From CAVZTX01 sp963778375 (GTDB taxonomy: Bacteria > Chloroflexota > Ktedonobacteria > Ktedonobacterales > Ktedonobacteraceae), in the NCBI GenBank assembly GCA_963778375.1, contig CAVZTX010000011.1:186001-250000 (forward strand): a stretch of DNA of 64,000 nt, written 5' to 3'. Each line of letters begins with the position of its first letter. The first letter of the stretch is position 1. The notes beneath the pieces are model-generated. The model was not told where the DNA came from. It saw only the letters and a list, made by a program, of their open reading frames with translations, and did no database searches. Shown in pieces: positions 16,636 to 24,886 of this stretch. A program made the position numbers and the translations under genes.

Positions 16636-18201
16636 ACTTTCTTCCAGGTCATCTTGTTCGTCGTCGAAAGTGGTATCCTGTCCATCTTCCGTACTCTTAT
16701 CCAGCTTTACTTTCGCTCGTAATCTGAAGAATAATAAGGTGAAGAGCAGAAGTCCTTCGGCGGTTGCCGCGATGGATGCTGCAAGTGGAATGGCCAGAAT
16801 TACATATTTGCTGGTAGACATGGCTTTGAGCAGGAGTACGATCAGACCAAAATGAGCTGCTAAGGCAAAAATGTTGGTAAAAAGCGGGGTACGAGCATCT
16901 TTAAGCGCATAGAAACTTTTTACCAATAATTCACTTGCAATGGTTGCTGGTAGGCCGACGGCATAGCCGAAGAGTGCTAATGCCGTTATCTCGGTTGAAT
17001 GCTTGTTAAAGGCTCCATGCTGAAAAAGAATATGGATAGCGGGCTTTCCAAAGAGGTAAAGTCCTATTGCGCATGGTATGCTCAGTAAAACGGCAGCACC
17101 GGTGACCTTCACTATTAATTTGCGCAAGCTTCTGTAGTGAGCAGAGGAAGCTAGCGTTGACATTTGTGGAAGAGCGGCCTGTGCTACAGCTTGCGCGAGC
17201 AAAGCCACAGGAAAGGCAAAGAGCATTTGCGCATTATGTAAAGCTGCGAGGCTCGCCTTGTTAGCAAGGTAGGAAGCGTAGGCAGTATCGATGATGAGGG
17301 CTATCGAGGCGATACTTACGGATAGTGCATTTGGACCCAGTAAACGCATGACTTGACGTAAGCCGGGATGTTTGAGATTCCAAATAAAGCTGTAGCGCAA
17401 GCCTTGCTTTCTCAGACCGGGGACCTGTATCAGTAGTTGGCATGCCGCGGCGGCGATTATGCCGTAGGTAGGGCCATAGATACCTACTTTGGGAATAGCA
17501 AGCGAGAAGAGCAATCCCCCGATCAGGCCGGTATTGTACAGTGCAATCGAAAGAGCGGGTAATAAGAATTGCCGTTTACTCGTGAGGACAGCGGTAGCGA
17601 TGGTACCAAGGCCGAGAATGAGCGGCTGCACGAGCATGATGCGTGAGAGTGTTGTGACAAGTGCTTGTTCTTGAGGGGAGTAGCCCGGCACCAGTAAGTG
17701 GGTGACGAATGCAGGAGCCAGGAATTCGCCTATCAGGATAACGGTTGTGAGTATGACAAGCAGGACGTTGAAGACGAGACTGACGAGACGCCATGCTTCT
17801 CTGCGCCCATTATCTTTTTCATAGGAAATAAAGACGGGGATTAAGGCATGTGTGAGTGCGCCACCAGCAATCAACTCGAATAGGGTATCGGGTAGGCGCA
17901 CAGCGGCATAGTAGGCGTTCGCCTGGGGACCCAGGCCAAAAAGTGCATTGAATATAGTCTGGCGAATCACGCCGAGACCACGCGAACCAATATATGCCAG
18001 CATCAGTAATATAGCGGCTTCTGCAATGCTAAAGCGGCGCTCCGAGAGGCCGCGACCAAGTCGGAAATTTGCCAGGTTGAAGCGAAAGCGAAATATCCCT
18101 ATTCCTACATATTTTTGATGCGGAGGAGTGCTTGCTTCTTTTTCCCCCAAGGTGTTTTCCTCTACGAGAGGGGGGGTTGACGTTTCTGCACTTCGGGTCA
18201 A
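16630..18201 (-). CDS. murJ: Lipid II flippase MurJ
   Basis: This 523-residue polytopic membrane protein of the MOP superfamily has 13-14 predicted helices. The family start GLGVIRQTIFNALFGLGPQANAYYAA and the RLPDTLFELIAGGALTHALIPVF block (about residues 78-130) are characteristic of MurJ/MviN. It moves lipid-linked peptidoglycan precursor across the membrane. The first ~60 residues are hydrophilic and the C-terminus is acidic (TFDDEQDDLEESL); both would face the cytoplasm. It is monocistronic here. Confidence 0.9.
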   Translation of the reverse strand: MTRSAETSTPPLVEENTLGEKEASTPPHQKYVGIGIFRFRFNLANFRLGRGLSERRFSIAEAAILLMLAYIGSRGLGVIRQTIFNALFGLGPQANAYYAAVRLPDTLFELIAGGALTHALIPVFISYEKDNGRREAWRLVSLVFNVLLVILTTVILIGEFLAPAFVTHLLVPGYSPQEQALVTTLSRIMLVQPLILGLGTIATAVLTSKRQFLLPALSIALYNTGLIGGLLFSLAIPKVGIYGPTYGIIAAAACQLLIQVPGLRKQGLRYSFIWNLKHPGLRQVMRLLGPNALSVSIASIALIIDTAYASYLANKASLAALHNAQMLFAFPVALLAQAVAQAALPQMSTLASSAHYRSLRKLIVKVTGAAVLLSIPCAIGLYLFGKPAIHILFQHGAFNKHSTEITALALFGYAVGLPATIASELLVKSFYALKDARTPLFTNIFALAAHFGLIVLLLKAMSTSKYVILAIPLAASIAATAEGLLLFTLLFFRLRAKVKLDKSTEDGQDTTFDDEQDDLEESL

Positions 18202-18710
18202 CGGTTGTAGTGGCTATTGTTGATGTATTTTCTGGGCGATCTGATTCGTGTGTAATGTCCGCGTCTCCTCTCACCTTGGCACCAATCTACACCGCTAACG
18301 GCGCTAGCGCGCCTGAACTAAGCCAGCTTGCCAACGACGCTAACGCGTCTACGCAGTCAGGCAAGCTGCAAAGCGTAGGTTCGCACTCAGGCGGTATGCA
18401 AGGAGTATTGCTACCTATTGTAAAGTTCAGTTTCCGTTTATTATACCAGTGAACAAGTCAATAGCCTAAGTTTTGTGCAGAAAGTACTTTTGTTCACTAT
18501 CTAAAAGTTTTGCTAATGGCGCTGTAATTACAACGGTTGATTGCTCACATCATCACATGTATGCTTGCATTAGTACCGAGTGGCCTCTTTTTCCTATGGC
18601 TTGTATGCTCACTTCTACAAAACTCATGTTTGACCCCGTTCAATCGAATAGTTGGTGAGGCTTCCATACAGAAGTGTTGCCATTTATTTTTAAGCGAGCG
18701 AGGATTGAGA
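18202..18710. other. Intergenic region between murJ and the M23 peptidase
   Basis: Contains a repetitive GC-rich patch at about 18285-18400 with variants of CGCTAACG..CGCTAGCGCG and CAGGCAAGCTGC/GCCAGCTTGCC, able to pair over about 60 bp. The rest is AT-rich. It presumably holds the divergent promoters. No gene was recognised. Confidence 0.4.
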
Positions 18711-19628
18711 ATGTTATTTTCATCGAATGCGCGTCCACGTGTCACACAGCCGCTCGATAATGGGGATGAGGGCACGATACATCCTGTCTCCACAGTAACC
18801 TCTATGGTCCCTATGATATCTCAGGAGAAATTACCTGGATATTCTACCGGGCAGCAGGCTACGCCAATTACCAGCATGAAGCTACCTATCGTAATACCAG
18901 CATCACAAAGGAAGGATCGTAGGTTGCCGTATATCCCACCAATTCAGCGGCGTCATCCTTTTGTGCTGCCCGGTGTGTTGGTGGGGAGCCTGGTATTGTT
19001 CATTCTTGCTTCTCTTTTTGTTATTCCGCTGGATAATAGTCAGCATCCACGCACGATTGCCCAGACCCTAGGTGATTTGATTTCGGCCAGCCAGTTCAGT
19101 GCTATTAACACGTTGCAGCAGCATGATGCTCCACCTCAAATGCTATCTGCGGGTGAGGGTTCTTGTGGTGGTACCGATATTTGGGGGACATGTGCAACGT
19201 ACATTACTGCCAGCGGGGTTATGGGGACAGGGCAAATGCAACGACCTATACAAGGTGCTGTGATTACGCAGGTATTTGGTCATATGGAGTACCAGCTCTG
19301 GTGTGGATGCTGGAAGCCGCACACGGGTATCGATCTGGCAGCTCCCTATGGCACGCCTATTATGGCTGCAGATAGTGGGCAGGTGATATGGACGGGGTGG
19401 GATTGGTCGGGGTTAGGTTGGGCGGTGAAAATCAATCATGGTCACTACCTTGCTACAATTTATGGGCACATGGAGCGATTTATCGTGAGGGTGGGACAGG
19501 ATGTGGCACAGGGCCAGGTGATTGGTTACGAGGGGAGCACGGGGGCTTCTACGGGTCCTCATGTGCATTTTATGGTGCTCTATCAGAATGTGTGGGTAGA
19601 CCCGACGAATTATGTACAACTTCCTTAA
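18711..19628 (+). CDS. M23-family peptidase (LytM-type), membrane-anchored
   Basis: The start at 18711 gives 305 residues; upstream in-frame codons encode an unlikely hydrophobic leader and would add a second membrane segment. Layout: a Pro/Thr-rich cytoplasmic N-terminus, one membrane helix (about 98-120), a linker, and the C-terminal M23 domain. Zinc ligands are visible as HTGIDLAAPYG (H and D) and PHVHF (final H), with the core NHGHYLATIYGHM between. M23 enzymes cut peptidoglycan cross-links, or activate amidases when degenerate; here the ligands look complete. Two Cys near LWCGCWK are an unusual feature beside the active site. Confidence 0.87.
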   Translation: MLFSSNARPRVTQPLDNGDEGTIHPVSTVTSMVPMISQEKLPGYSTGQQATPITSMKLPIVIPASQRKDRRLPYIPPIQRRHPFVLPGVLVGSLVLFILASLFVIPLDNSQHPRTIAQTLGDLISASQFSAINTLQQHDAPPQMLSAGEGSCGGTDIWGTCATYITASGVMGTGQMQRPIQGAVITQVFGHMEYQLWCGCWKPHTGIDLAAPYGTPIMAADSGQVIWTGWDWSGLGWAVKINHGHYLATIYGHMERFIVRVGQDVAQGQVIGYEGSTGASTGPHVHFMVLYQNVWVDPTNYVQLP

Positions 19629-19639
19629 GAATCAAGAAA

Positions 19640-19663
19640 GGCTGGCAATAGTGATTGCCAGCC
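19640..19663 (-). terminator. Intrinsic terminator hairpin between convergent genes
   Basis: GGCTGGCAAT and ATTGCCAGCC form a perfect 10-bp stem with a 4-nt loop. On the minus strand it is followed by TTTCTTGATTCTT, so it fits termination of the KGG gene. It may also stop transcripts from the M23 gene. Confidence 0.7.
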
Positions 19664-19683
19664 TGCGAGGTGTAGTTTCTGCA

Positions 19684-19881
19684 CTACGCTTGAGCGACAT
19701 TCTTCGGGCGACGGCGGCTGATTGAACCACCTTTGCGGCCCGCGGCCTGCGCCTCTTCGCTGGTCCACTTGTGCGCGGTGCCCATGGCATGAGCGGCTTT
19801 CCCGCCTTTGCTGGCAATTTCACGCTTCTTTTCTGAACTCATTGATGCGAAACCACGGCCACGTCCTTTGCTTACCTGCAT
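19684..19881 (-). CDS. KGG-repeat stress-type small protein
   Basis: This 65-residue, highly basic, hydrophilic protein has two KGG motifs: REIASKGGKAAHA and AQAAGRKGGSISRRR. It matches the YciG/Con-10-like KGG family linked to general stress and conidiation-type responses; the molecular role is unknown, and DNA or membrane association has been proposed for relatives. It is monocistronic, with strong ribosome-binding site GAAAGGAG and a hairpin in its leader (19902-19935). Confidence 0.85.
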   Translation of the reverse strand: MQVSKGRGRGFASMSSEKKREIASKGGKAAHAMGTAHKWTSEEAQAAGRKGGSISRRRPKNVAQA

Positions 19882-19901
19882 TTTGATTCTCCTTTCCTCT
19901 G

Positions 19902-19935
19902 TACACCGTCTGATTATGAAGCAGCTGACGGTGTA
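19902..19935 (-). promoter_or_regulatory. Leader hairpin next to the ribosome-binding site of the KGG gene
   Basis: TACACCGTC (19902-19910) and GACGGTGTA (19927-19935) pair perfectly over 9 bp with a 16-nt loop. The stem ends about 6 bp before the Shine-Dalgarno AGGAAAGGAG, so it may modulate translation or mRNA stability, or be an operator. Confidence 0.5.
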
Positions 19936-20120
19936 GATCGATGCTAGCTACTAAAAGATAAAGTTGCACTCCCAAATTACATTACTAACCCAATGGCGAA
20001 GTTCTCAAGAAATCTAGTGGACTTCTTGAAAGCTATCTTCTTTGTAGATAGAAGACTCCACCACATCCATATAAAGAATAACAGGCTAATATGCATGAGT
20101 ACAAGTCAACAATAAAAGAC

Positions 20121-20157
20121 TCAGCTTTTTCTAAGGTAGGTTCAGCTTTTTCTAAGG
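20121..20157. repeat. Direct repeat TCAGCTTTTTCTAAGG, two copies
   Basis: Two exact 16-bp copies at 20121-20136 and 20142-20157 are offset by 21 bp, two helical turns. They lie just after the stop of the response regulator. Function unknown. Confidence 0.5.
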
Positions 20158-20171
20158 AACAGATGAGCTAA

Positions 20172-20561
20172 CTAGCATAAGGAAGAGGGTTGGGTAAGGT
20201 CTTTTATGACATTGACTATTTCGTCGATATCAAAGGGTTTCTGTACTAATGTTACATTCAAGCGTTGAAGTTCTTTCATATTTGTGAACGTGGATGCTGT
20301 TGTTAAAATAATGGGAAGTGAGTTGAGTTTGCCGCTTTCGCGCAGTTGCTGAATTACTTCAGTCCCAGACATGGCTCTTGAGAGGCGTAAATCTACGATG
20401 AGAAGGTCTATTAGTGGAGATAGTTGTTGGTGGTGATCCAGGAGTGCATTCAAGCATTCCCCTGCTGTAGGATAGATGGTGACGCTGTAATTTTCATCCT
20501 GAAGTACGAGGCGCAGCATTTCCTGGATGGCTACGTCATCTTCGAGCAGACCTACCTTCAT
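20172..20561 (-). CDS. Single-domain response regulator
   Basis: This 129-residue CheY-like receiver has no output domain. The acidic pocket is E7-D8-D9, the phospho-acceptor is Asp57 in LLIVDLRLS, and the conserved Thr and Lys lie in ILTTAS and VQKPFD. The start at 20561 is preferred because AGGGA lies 8 bp upstream and the longer form adds a non-conserved tail. The upstream neighbour is a histidine kinase remnant (20677-20904), so its cognate kinase may be lost and another kinase may phosphorylate it. Confidence 0.87.
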   Translation of the reverse strand: MKVGLLEDDVAIQEMLRLVLQDENYSVTIYPTAGECLNALLDHHQQLSPLIDLLIVDLRLSRAMSGTEVIQQLRESGKLNSLPIILTTASTFTNMKELQRLNVTLVQKPFDIDEIVNVIKDLTQPSSLC

Positions 20562-20676
20562 TACTGTTCCCTTATCTGTCTGCAAATTATTGGGATTACT
20601 AGAACACTATAACAAACTGCACAGTATTTAGCAAGAGCCAAAACCAGTAATCATTCAGGCATCGACAGAGACTAAT

Positions 20677-20904
20677 TCAGATGGTGCTTGAGGGGGTAAA
20701 GGTTACGCTGGTTCCCTGACCTTCGCTCCTAAGGAGGGTAATATTACCGCCCATCGCTTCGACGATCTTACGTGTGATATAGAGGTCCAGACCTGTGCCA
20801 GGGATTTGATCTTTTGAAGGATCTGCCCCGCATTTTAAAAGATCACGTACCTGGTGAGCTATATTATGTAGACCTGCATCTGCCGACATTGCGTACCTCC
20901 CCAT
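20677..20904 (-). pseudogene. Histidine kinase C-terminal fragment
   Basis: Only the end of a HATPase domain remains: CGADPSKDQIPGTGLDLY (G2 box, with GLGL changed to GLDL), ITRKIVEAMGGNITLL and the final EGQGTSVTFTPS. The H-box, N-box and G1 box are missing. The fragment lies just upstream of the single-domain response regulator on the same strand, which suggests an eroded kinase-regulator pair. Confidence 0.7.
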
Positions 20905-20980
20905 TCCACCACTTTCAACGCTTCTTTTTTAGTATATGCAGGTGCCTAACAGGCGAGGGGAGAAGACGAAGCATGGGAAC

Positions 20981-21031
20981 TTGGCAGCCGCAAGAACACC
21001 TGGCACCCGCAAGGGGTGCCACTACATTTCC
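20981..21031. repeat. GCAA-loop hairpin repeat copy
   Basis: A partial copy (TTGGCAGCCGCAAG) is followed by TGGCACCCGCAAGGGGTGCC and ACTACATTTCC. It belongs to the same family as 10002-10101 and 45281-45351. Confidence 0.65.
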
Positions 21032-21067
21032 CGGGGCAAATGAAGCATTGTGGGCGTATTTGTTCTG

Positions 21068-21784
21068 TTAGTTAGAAGTGTGCCGCAACTGTTCTAGATG
21101 GATGCGGCGGTCGGCCAGTTCAGCAATCTGTGGGTCGTGGGTAACGAGAATCAGTGTCTGGCTCCCCTCACGCTGCTGCGTACGTAACACCTCAAGCACC
21201 TCCGCGCCCGTCTGCGGGTCGAGGTTACCTGTCGGCTCATCGGCCAATAGAACCGTTGGACGATTGATCAAGGCCCGTGCAATTGCTACCCGCTGCTGCT
21301 CCCCACCGGAGAGGCGCGCAGGTGGATGTCCCAGGCGATCCCCCAAACCGACGCTCTCAAGCAAGTCGCGTGCGCGTTGGCGCAGATCAAAGGTGAGTTT
21401 ACGACGATATGGCAATAAGGGAGCCATCACATTCTCGAGCGCCGTGAGGTTAGGCAAGAGGTAGAACAACTGGAAGACGAAGCCGATCTTTTGGCGGCGA
21501 AAGTCCGCAGCGGCAACTCCACGCAGGCTATGCACCGCCACCTCATCCAGCCAGATTGTGCCTGTGTCGGGAACGTCAAGCGCACCTAGCAGAGCGAGCA
21601 ACGTTGTCTTGCCTGAACCTGAAGGTCCCGTGATGGCTATGAACTCGCCACGCTGCACCTTTAACTCGACCTCGCGCAGTACCGTGAGCGTGCCGTTGGG
21701 CAGCGCATACGACTTGCAGAGACCTTCGACACGAAGGACAGTTTCGTCCTGATGCTGCTTCTCTTGTAGTATCTCGTCTTCCAT
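21068..21784 (-). CDS. ABC transporter ATPase, LolD/MacB type
   Basis: The start at 21784 (238 residues) is chosen for its ribosome-binding site GGGGGAAAG. It has Walker A GPSGSGKTT, Q-loop FQLFYLLPNLTALENV, signature LSGGEQQRVAIARAL, Walker B VLLADEPTGNLD and H-loop VTHD. The DEPTGNLD wording is typical of ATPases that pair with FtsX-domain permeases. No permease is adjacent; candidates in the window are 27168-29939 and 545-3388. Confidence 0.9.
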   Translation of the reverse strand: MEDEILQEKQHQDETVLRVEGLCKSYALPNGTLTVLREVELKVQRGEFIAITGPSGSGKTTLLALLGALDVPDTGTIWLDEVAVHSLRGVAAADFRRQKIGFVFQLFYLLPNLTALENVMAPLLPYRRKLTFDLRQRARDLLESVGLGDRLGHPPARLSGGEQQRVAIARALINRPTVLLADEPTGNLDPQTGAEVLEVLRTQQREGSQTLILVTHDPQIAELADRRIHLEQLRHTSN

Positions 21785-21913
21785 CAATTCTTTCCCCCTA
21801 TGCATATCATTTCCATCAACTGTGTTCAACTGGCTGCACACAGCACCGAGATGGTTGGCAGTGCCGCAATGATACACATTTCATAGAAAGATACGCTTAG
21901 AATGGAAAGTATA

Positions 21914-22993
21914 TCACAGAGTGATTGGGACATGGGGTTTCTTTTTTTGAGCAAGGCGGGTGGTGGCCTGGACGCGGGCGAAGAGGTCCTGTTGAAGGGC
22001 AAGCTGGTGTTTAAAGAGCTGCATGAGGGGATCGGTTGGATAATCGGAGGGCCGAGGCTGGGGTGTGGGAGATGACGAAGGTGCGACAGGCTCCGATTGG
22101 CTAGTTGAGACCTTTCTGGCAGTCTTATCACCTGACTCGCAGGTTGGGGAGTTGGCGACGGTCGGGACATTTTGGTAAGAATCGGCGGGTTTTGGTGAGG
22201 AAGAAGGGAAGTCAGCGGGGACATTTGGGACATTTTGGTGAGAATCAGCGGGTGTGGATGTGGAAGTTGGGGAGGCAGGCATATGTTTGCTGAGGCAGGG
22301 ATGATCGGAGGTGGTGTAGAGGCCGCGATCGAGGGAGATGAGTTCACCGGCTTGGGACATAAGGAGATGACTATGAGCGGCGGTGAGAGCGGTGGAGGCG
22401 GGACAGCGAGGTTGAAGCGGGTTGGAGGGTGGACGTGAGAGGGAGCGGGTGAGCACGATGGCACAGTGGGTGCGTTGGGCAAGTGCAATGAGGGAGGGTA
22501 AGGCACGTCGCCAGCCGGGGAGCGCAGTATAGGGATCGATGATGAGCAGGGTGATGCCCTGGGTGGTGATGGTGCGTTCTAGCAGGGGAAGGTCACGGGC
22601 AAAGGAGAAGGGTCGGGTGCGCTGGGGTGCGTTTGGGGCGGGATCGGGGAGGTGGGTGAAGGAAAGGACGTGGTCCTTACGAGCACCGGCGGTTTTGAGA
22701 CGAGGCAGCAGGGTGTCACGGAAGTCGTCGTGAGGGGTGATGAACAGGACTTTGCCTTGAGGACAAGGAGTACCGTCGGGCCAAGGCTGACCGGTGGAGA
22801 CGTGGGCGGCAAGGGTGATGGCGAAGAGGGTGGTGCCGCAGCCGGGTGCGCTGTCGAGCAGGGTGAGTTTGCCCTGCGGGATGCGGCCTGGCCACAGCCA
22901 TTTGAGGGGTTGTGGATTGGGTTGGGGGTATAGAGGAGTAATGGGTTGGTCGGATACGGGTGAGGAGGTTTGAGGTGGTTGGGTAAGGATCAT
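21914..22993 (-). CDS. RecA-like/AAA ATPase with degenerate P-loop
   Basis: This 359-residue cytoplasmic protein resembles the RepA/AAA_25 group of hexameric helicase-like ATPases. The P-loop region reads DSAPGCGTT, where the invariant Lys is replaced by Thr. The strands after it (VLFITPHDDFRDTLLPRL) and the Walker B-like ITLLIIDPYTAL are kept. After about residue 225 the chain is low-complexity, with repeated P-A-D-S-x-Q-N-V-P units, ending in a helical segment (LMQLFKHQLALQQDLFARVQ). ATP hydrolysis is therefore doubtful; it could be a structural or regulatory relative. No neighbouring replication gene was seen. Confidence 0.6.
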   Translation of the reverse strand: MILTQPPQTSSPVSDQPITPLYPQPNPQPLKWLWPGRIPQGKLTLLDSAPGCGTTLFAITLAAHVSTGQPWPDGTPCPQGKVLFITPHDDFRDTLLPRLKTAGARKDHVLSFTHLPDPAPNAPQRTRPFSFARDLPLLERTITTQGITLLIIDPYTALPGWRRALPSLIALAQRTHCAIVLTRSLSRPPSNPLQPRCPASTALTAAHSHLLMSQAGELISLDRGLYTTSDHPCLSKHMPASPTSTSTPADSHQNVPNVPADFPSSSPKPADSYQNVPTVANSPTCESGDKTARKVSTSQSEPVAPSSSPTPQPRPSDYPTDPLMQLFKHQLALQQDLFARVQATTRLAQKKKPHVPITL

Positions 22994-23436
22994 GGGTTGG
23001 AGTGCCTTTCTTGCTGAGAAGTGCTATAGGGGTGATGTACGGGACAATGAGATGAGAGGCTAGACGAGGAAAGTCCGCCTCTTTGCTTGCTTAGAGTATA
23101 GCATAGATTTTGGAAGGAAGCAAGGGGTGATTTGATTGCCATTTTCTTTTATACCTTGTATAGTTTACATGGTTGTTTTATGAAGCATATTTTAGATAAT
23201 TTTATATGTAAAATTATTATATTTCTTGCGGATTGCGGGGGCTTGTTTTATTGACGTGATTTCCTCTGATAGAGGATGCAACGCTTCACTTCTAATGAGT
23301 TTTAAGAAATTATTCTGGACGGGCGGTGTGGCTTCCGCAGCCGATAAATCGGCGATGGGCGCGATGAATCGGCCCCTACGAGAGCTTGTTTATTTTGTGA
23401 AGGGTCATTAGAAATGCTGGATAGGAAGATTATTCC
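22994..23436. other. Divergent intergenic region
   Basis: AT-rich between 23100 and 23230, with a perfect hairpin ATAATTTTA-TATG-TAAAATTAT at 23196-23217. A GC-rich repeat follows (listed separately). It presumably holds the promoters of the AAA-type gene and the NarL-like regulator. No gene was seen. Confidence 0.45.
23336..23385. repeat. Repeat of the GGCGCGATGAATCGGCCCCTAC class
   Basis: CCGATAAATCGGCGATGGGC followed by GCGATGAATCGGCCCCTAC matches copies at 4473-4556 and inside the gene at 50363-50392. Confidence 0.6.
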
Positions 23437-24063
23437 GTGGGATTACGCATCGTACTGGCCGATCCTCGCGATCTCATTCGAAAAGGCTTACGGGAACTTC
23501 TGACTGCCTTTCCAATAGTTGAACACATTGACGAGGTAGCAACGGTTGAAGCGTTACAGGGCTATCTCTCTGCCTATTCTATAGACCTCGCCATCATCCA
23601 TCAAGCATTCATAAGTGAGATCAACGTTCTTCCAAAGGAGTATTTCCTCATCGTTGCCACGCAAGGAGGCACTGATATATCACTGACAGCGCTTAACCGT
23701 GAGGAACGAAGGTATGAGCTGGCGCAGGATATGCAGGTACTGCTGCAAGGCATTGTGGGCATTGCTGAGAAACAAGACGAACGCATCTTGCTGATTGATC
23801 CCGTTCTCACGTTCAATGCATTCGGTTCAGAGCGCAATGCGAATCCCGCTCCCGTTGACTTGAGCATCCTCACGTCCCAGGAATACCGGGTATTGATGCT
23901 CTTACAGGATGGCCTTGGTGATGAACAGATTGCTGAGAAGCTCTGTACGACAGAGGGTACGGTGAGATCGCATATATCTCATATAGTGCGTAAGTTGGAC
24001 CTCAATCGCAAGCAACTCAAACGTTTGACTCTCCCAAAGCGCATAGATGACAATGAGCGTTGA
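23437..24063 (+). CDS. NarL/LuxR-type regulator with atypical receiver domain
   Basis: This 208-residue protein starts with GTG behind AGGA. The N-terminal domain keeps receiver shape (IVLADPRDLIRKGLRELL, Asp9), but the phospho-acceptor position is His55 in IDLAIIHQAF, and the conserved Thr/Lys are not evident. The C-terminal LuxR/GerE helix-turn-helix is complete: LTSQEYRVLMLLQDGLGDEQ, then IAEKLCTTEGTVRSHISHIVRKL. It is therefore probably a phosphorylation-independent DNA-binding protein. It directly precedes, on the same strand, the MauE/MauD/Cys-rich-peptide genes and may control them (inference). Confidence 0.8.
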   Translation: MGLRIVLADPRDLIRKGLRELLTAFPIVEHIDEVATVEALQGYLSAYSIDLAIIHQAFISEINVLPKEYFLIVATQGGTDISLTALNREERRYELAQDMQVLLQGIVGIAEKQDERILLIDPVLTFNAFGSERNANPAPVDLSILTSQEYRVLMLLQDGLGDEQIAEKLCTTEGTVRSHISHIVRKLDLNRKQLKRLTLPKRIDDNER

Positions 24064-24230
24064 TGAGTGAATTGACCCTATAAGTACTGCAATAGAAATC
24101 AACAAAATATCAACAAATTTGGCTAGTAAAGCAGCGTGTAAGAGGGTATACTTGTCGATGGTAGTGAGCGAGAGACCGTGATAGATATTGATCAGCAGAT
24201 GAACGACCAGGAGGGCCAGGAGGGCCAGGC

Positions 24231-24818
24231 ATGGGACTCCCTGTTGAGATAATTGCGCTCCGTTTATTTGTGCGCTTTTTGCTGGGCGCAATCTTCTTGA
24301 GTACCGGCGTGAGCAAGCTAGCTCATCCTCGGCGTTTCCAGAGAGGAATTCAGGATTACCAGGTACTGCCAGCCGTTGTGGAGTCGAAGCTCGCGCTCTC
24401 ATGGCTGCTCGTGCTCGGAATCCCAAGCATGGAACTCGTCGTCGCACTGAGCTTGCTGAGTGGCTTCTTACTCGTTCCTGCAAGCGTGCTGGGGCTAGGG
24501 TTGCTGGTGGTATTCAGCACAGCCATCGCGAGCAACCTGCTGCGTGGCCGCAGCGACCTGTCCTGTCACTGCGGTGGGAGTGTAGGAGAGCATCGTATTT
24601 CGTGGTGGTTGGTTGGGCGCAATGGGGTGTTCGGCGCGGGGTTCCTGCTAGTGCTGATAACTCCTGTCGATTCGTTCACGCTTGATACCCTAATTCGTCG
24701 TCCCTCTTTCTTCAGTGGAGCTTTTTTGAGTACCGTCGTACCGGTCGTGCTGCTCGTCGTTGGCATTCTCCTGGTAGTGGTGCTCGTTCAAACTGCGCGT
24801 ACTGTATTGCGTTCATAG
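24231..24818 (+). CDS. MauE/DoxX-like redox-associated membrane protein
   Basis: This 195-residue integral membrane protein has five or so helices. The start ALRLFVRFLLGAIFLSTGVSKLAHPRRF and the later RSDLSCHCGG (vicinal C-H-C) are typical of the MauE family. MauE in methylamine dehydrogenase clusters is needed for disulfide formation or processing of the small subunit. A double AGGAGGGC precedes the ATG. It is followed 68 bp later by a MauD-like thioredoxin gene and then a cysteine-rich Tat-exported peptide, so the trio may form a dedicated disulfide-handling operon. Confidence 0.82.
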   Translation: MGLPVEIIALRLFVRFLLGAIFLSTGVSKLAHPRRFQRGIQDYQVLPAVVESKLALSWLLVLGIPSMELVVALSLLSGFLLVPASVLGLGLLVVFSTAIASNLLRGRSDLSCHCGGSVGEHRISWWLVGRNGVFGAGFLLVLITPVDSFTLDTLIRRPSFFSGAFLSTVVPVVLLVVGILLVVVLVQTARTVLRS

Positions 24819-24886
24819 TGTGAGAAACGTAAAAAGTAGCTTGTGATGAGAGAGGAAAGGAGGGTCGTATCATACCAACCATCTGG

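Noticed and set aside
18132..18452. Plus-strand open frame overlapping the murJ start
   Set aside because: Composition follows the GC-rich repeat patch; no motif.
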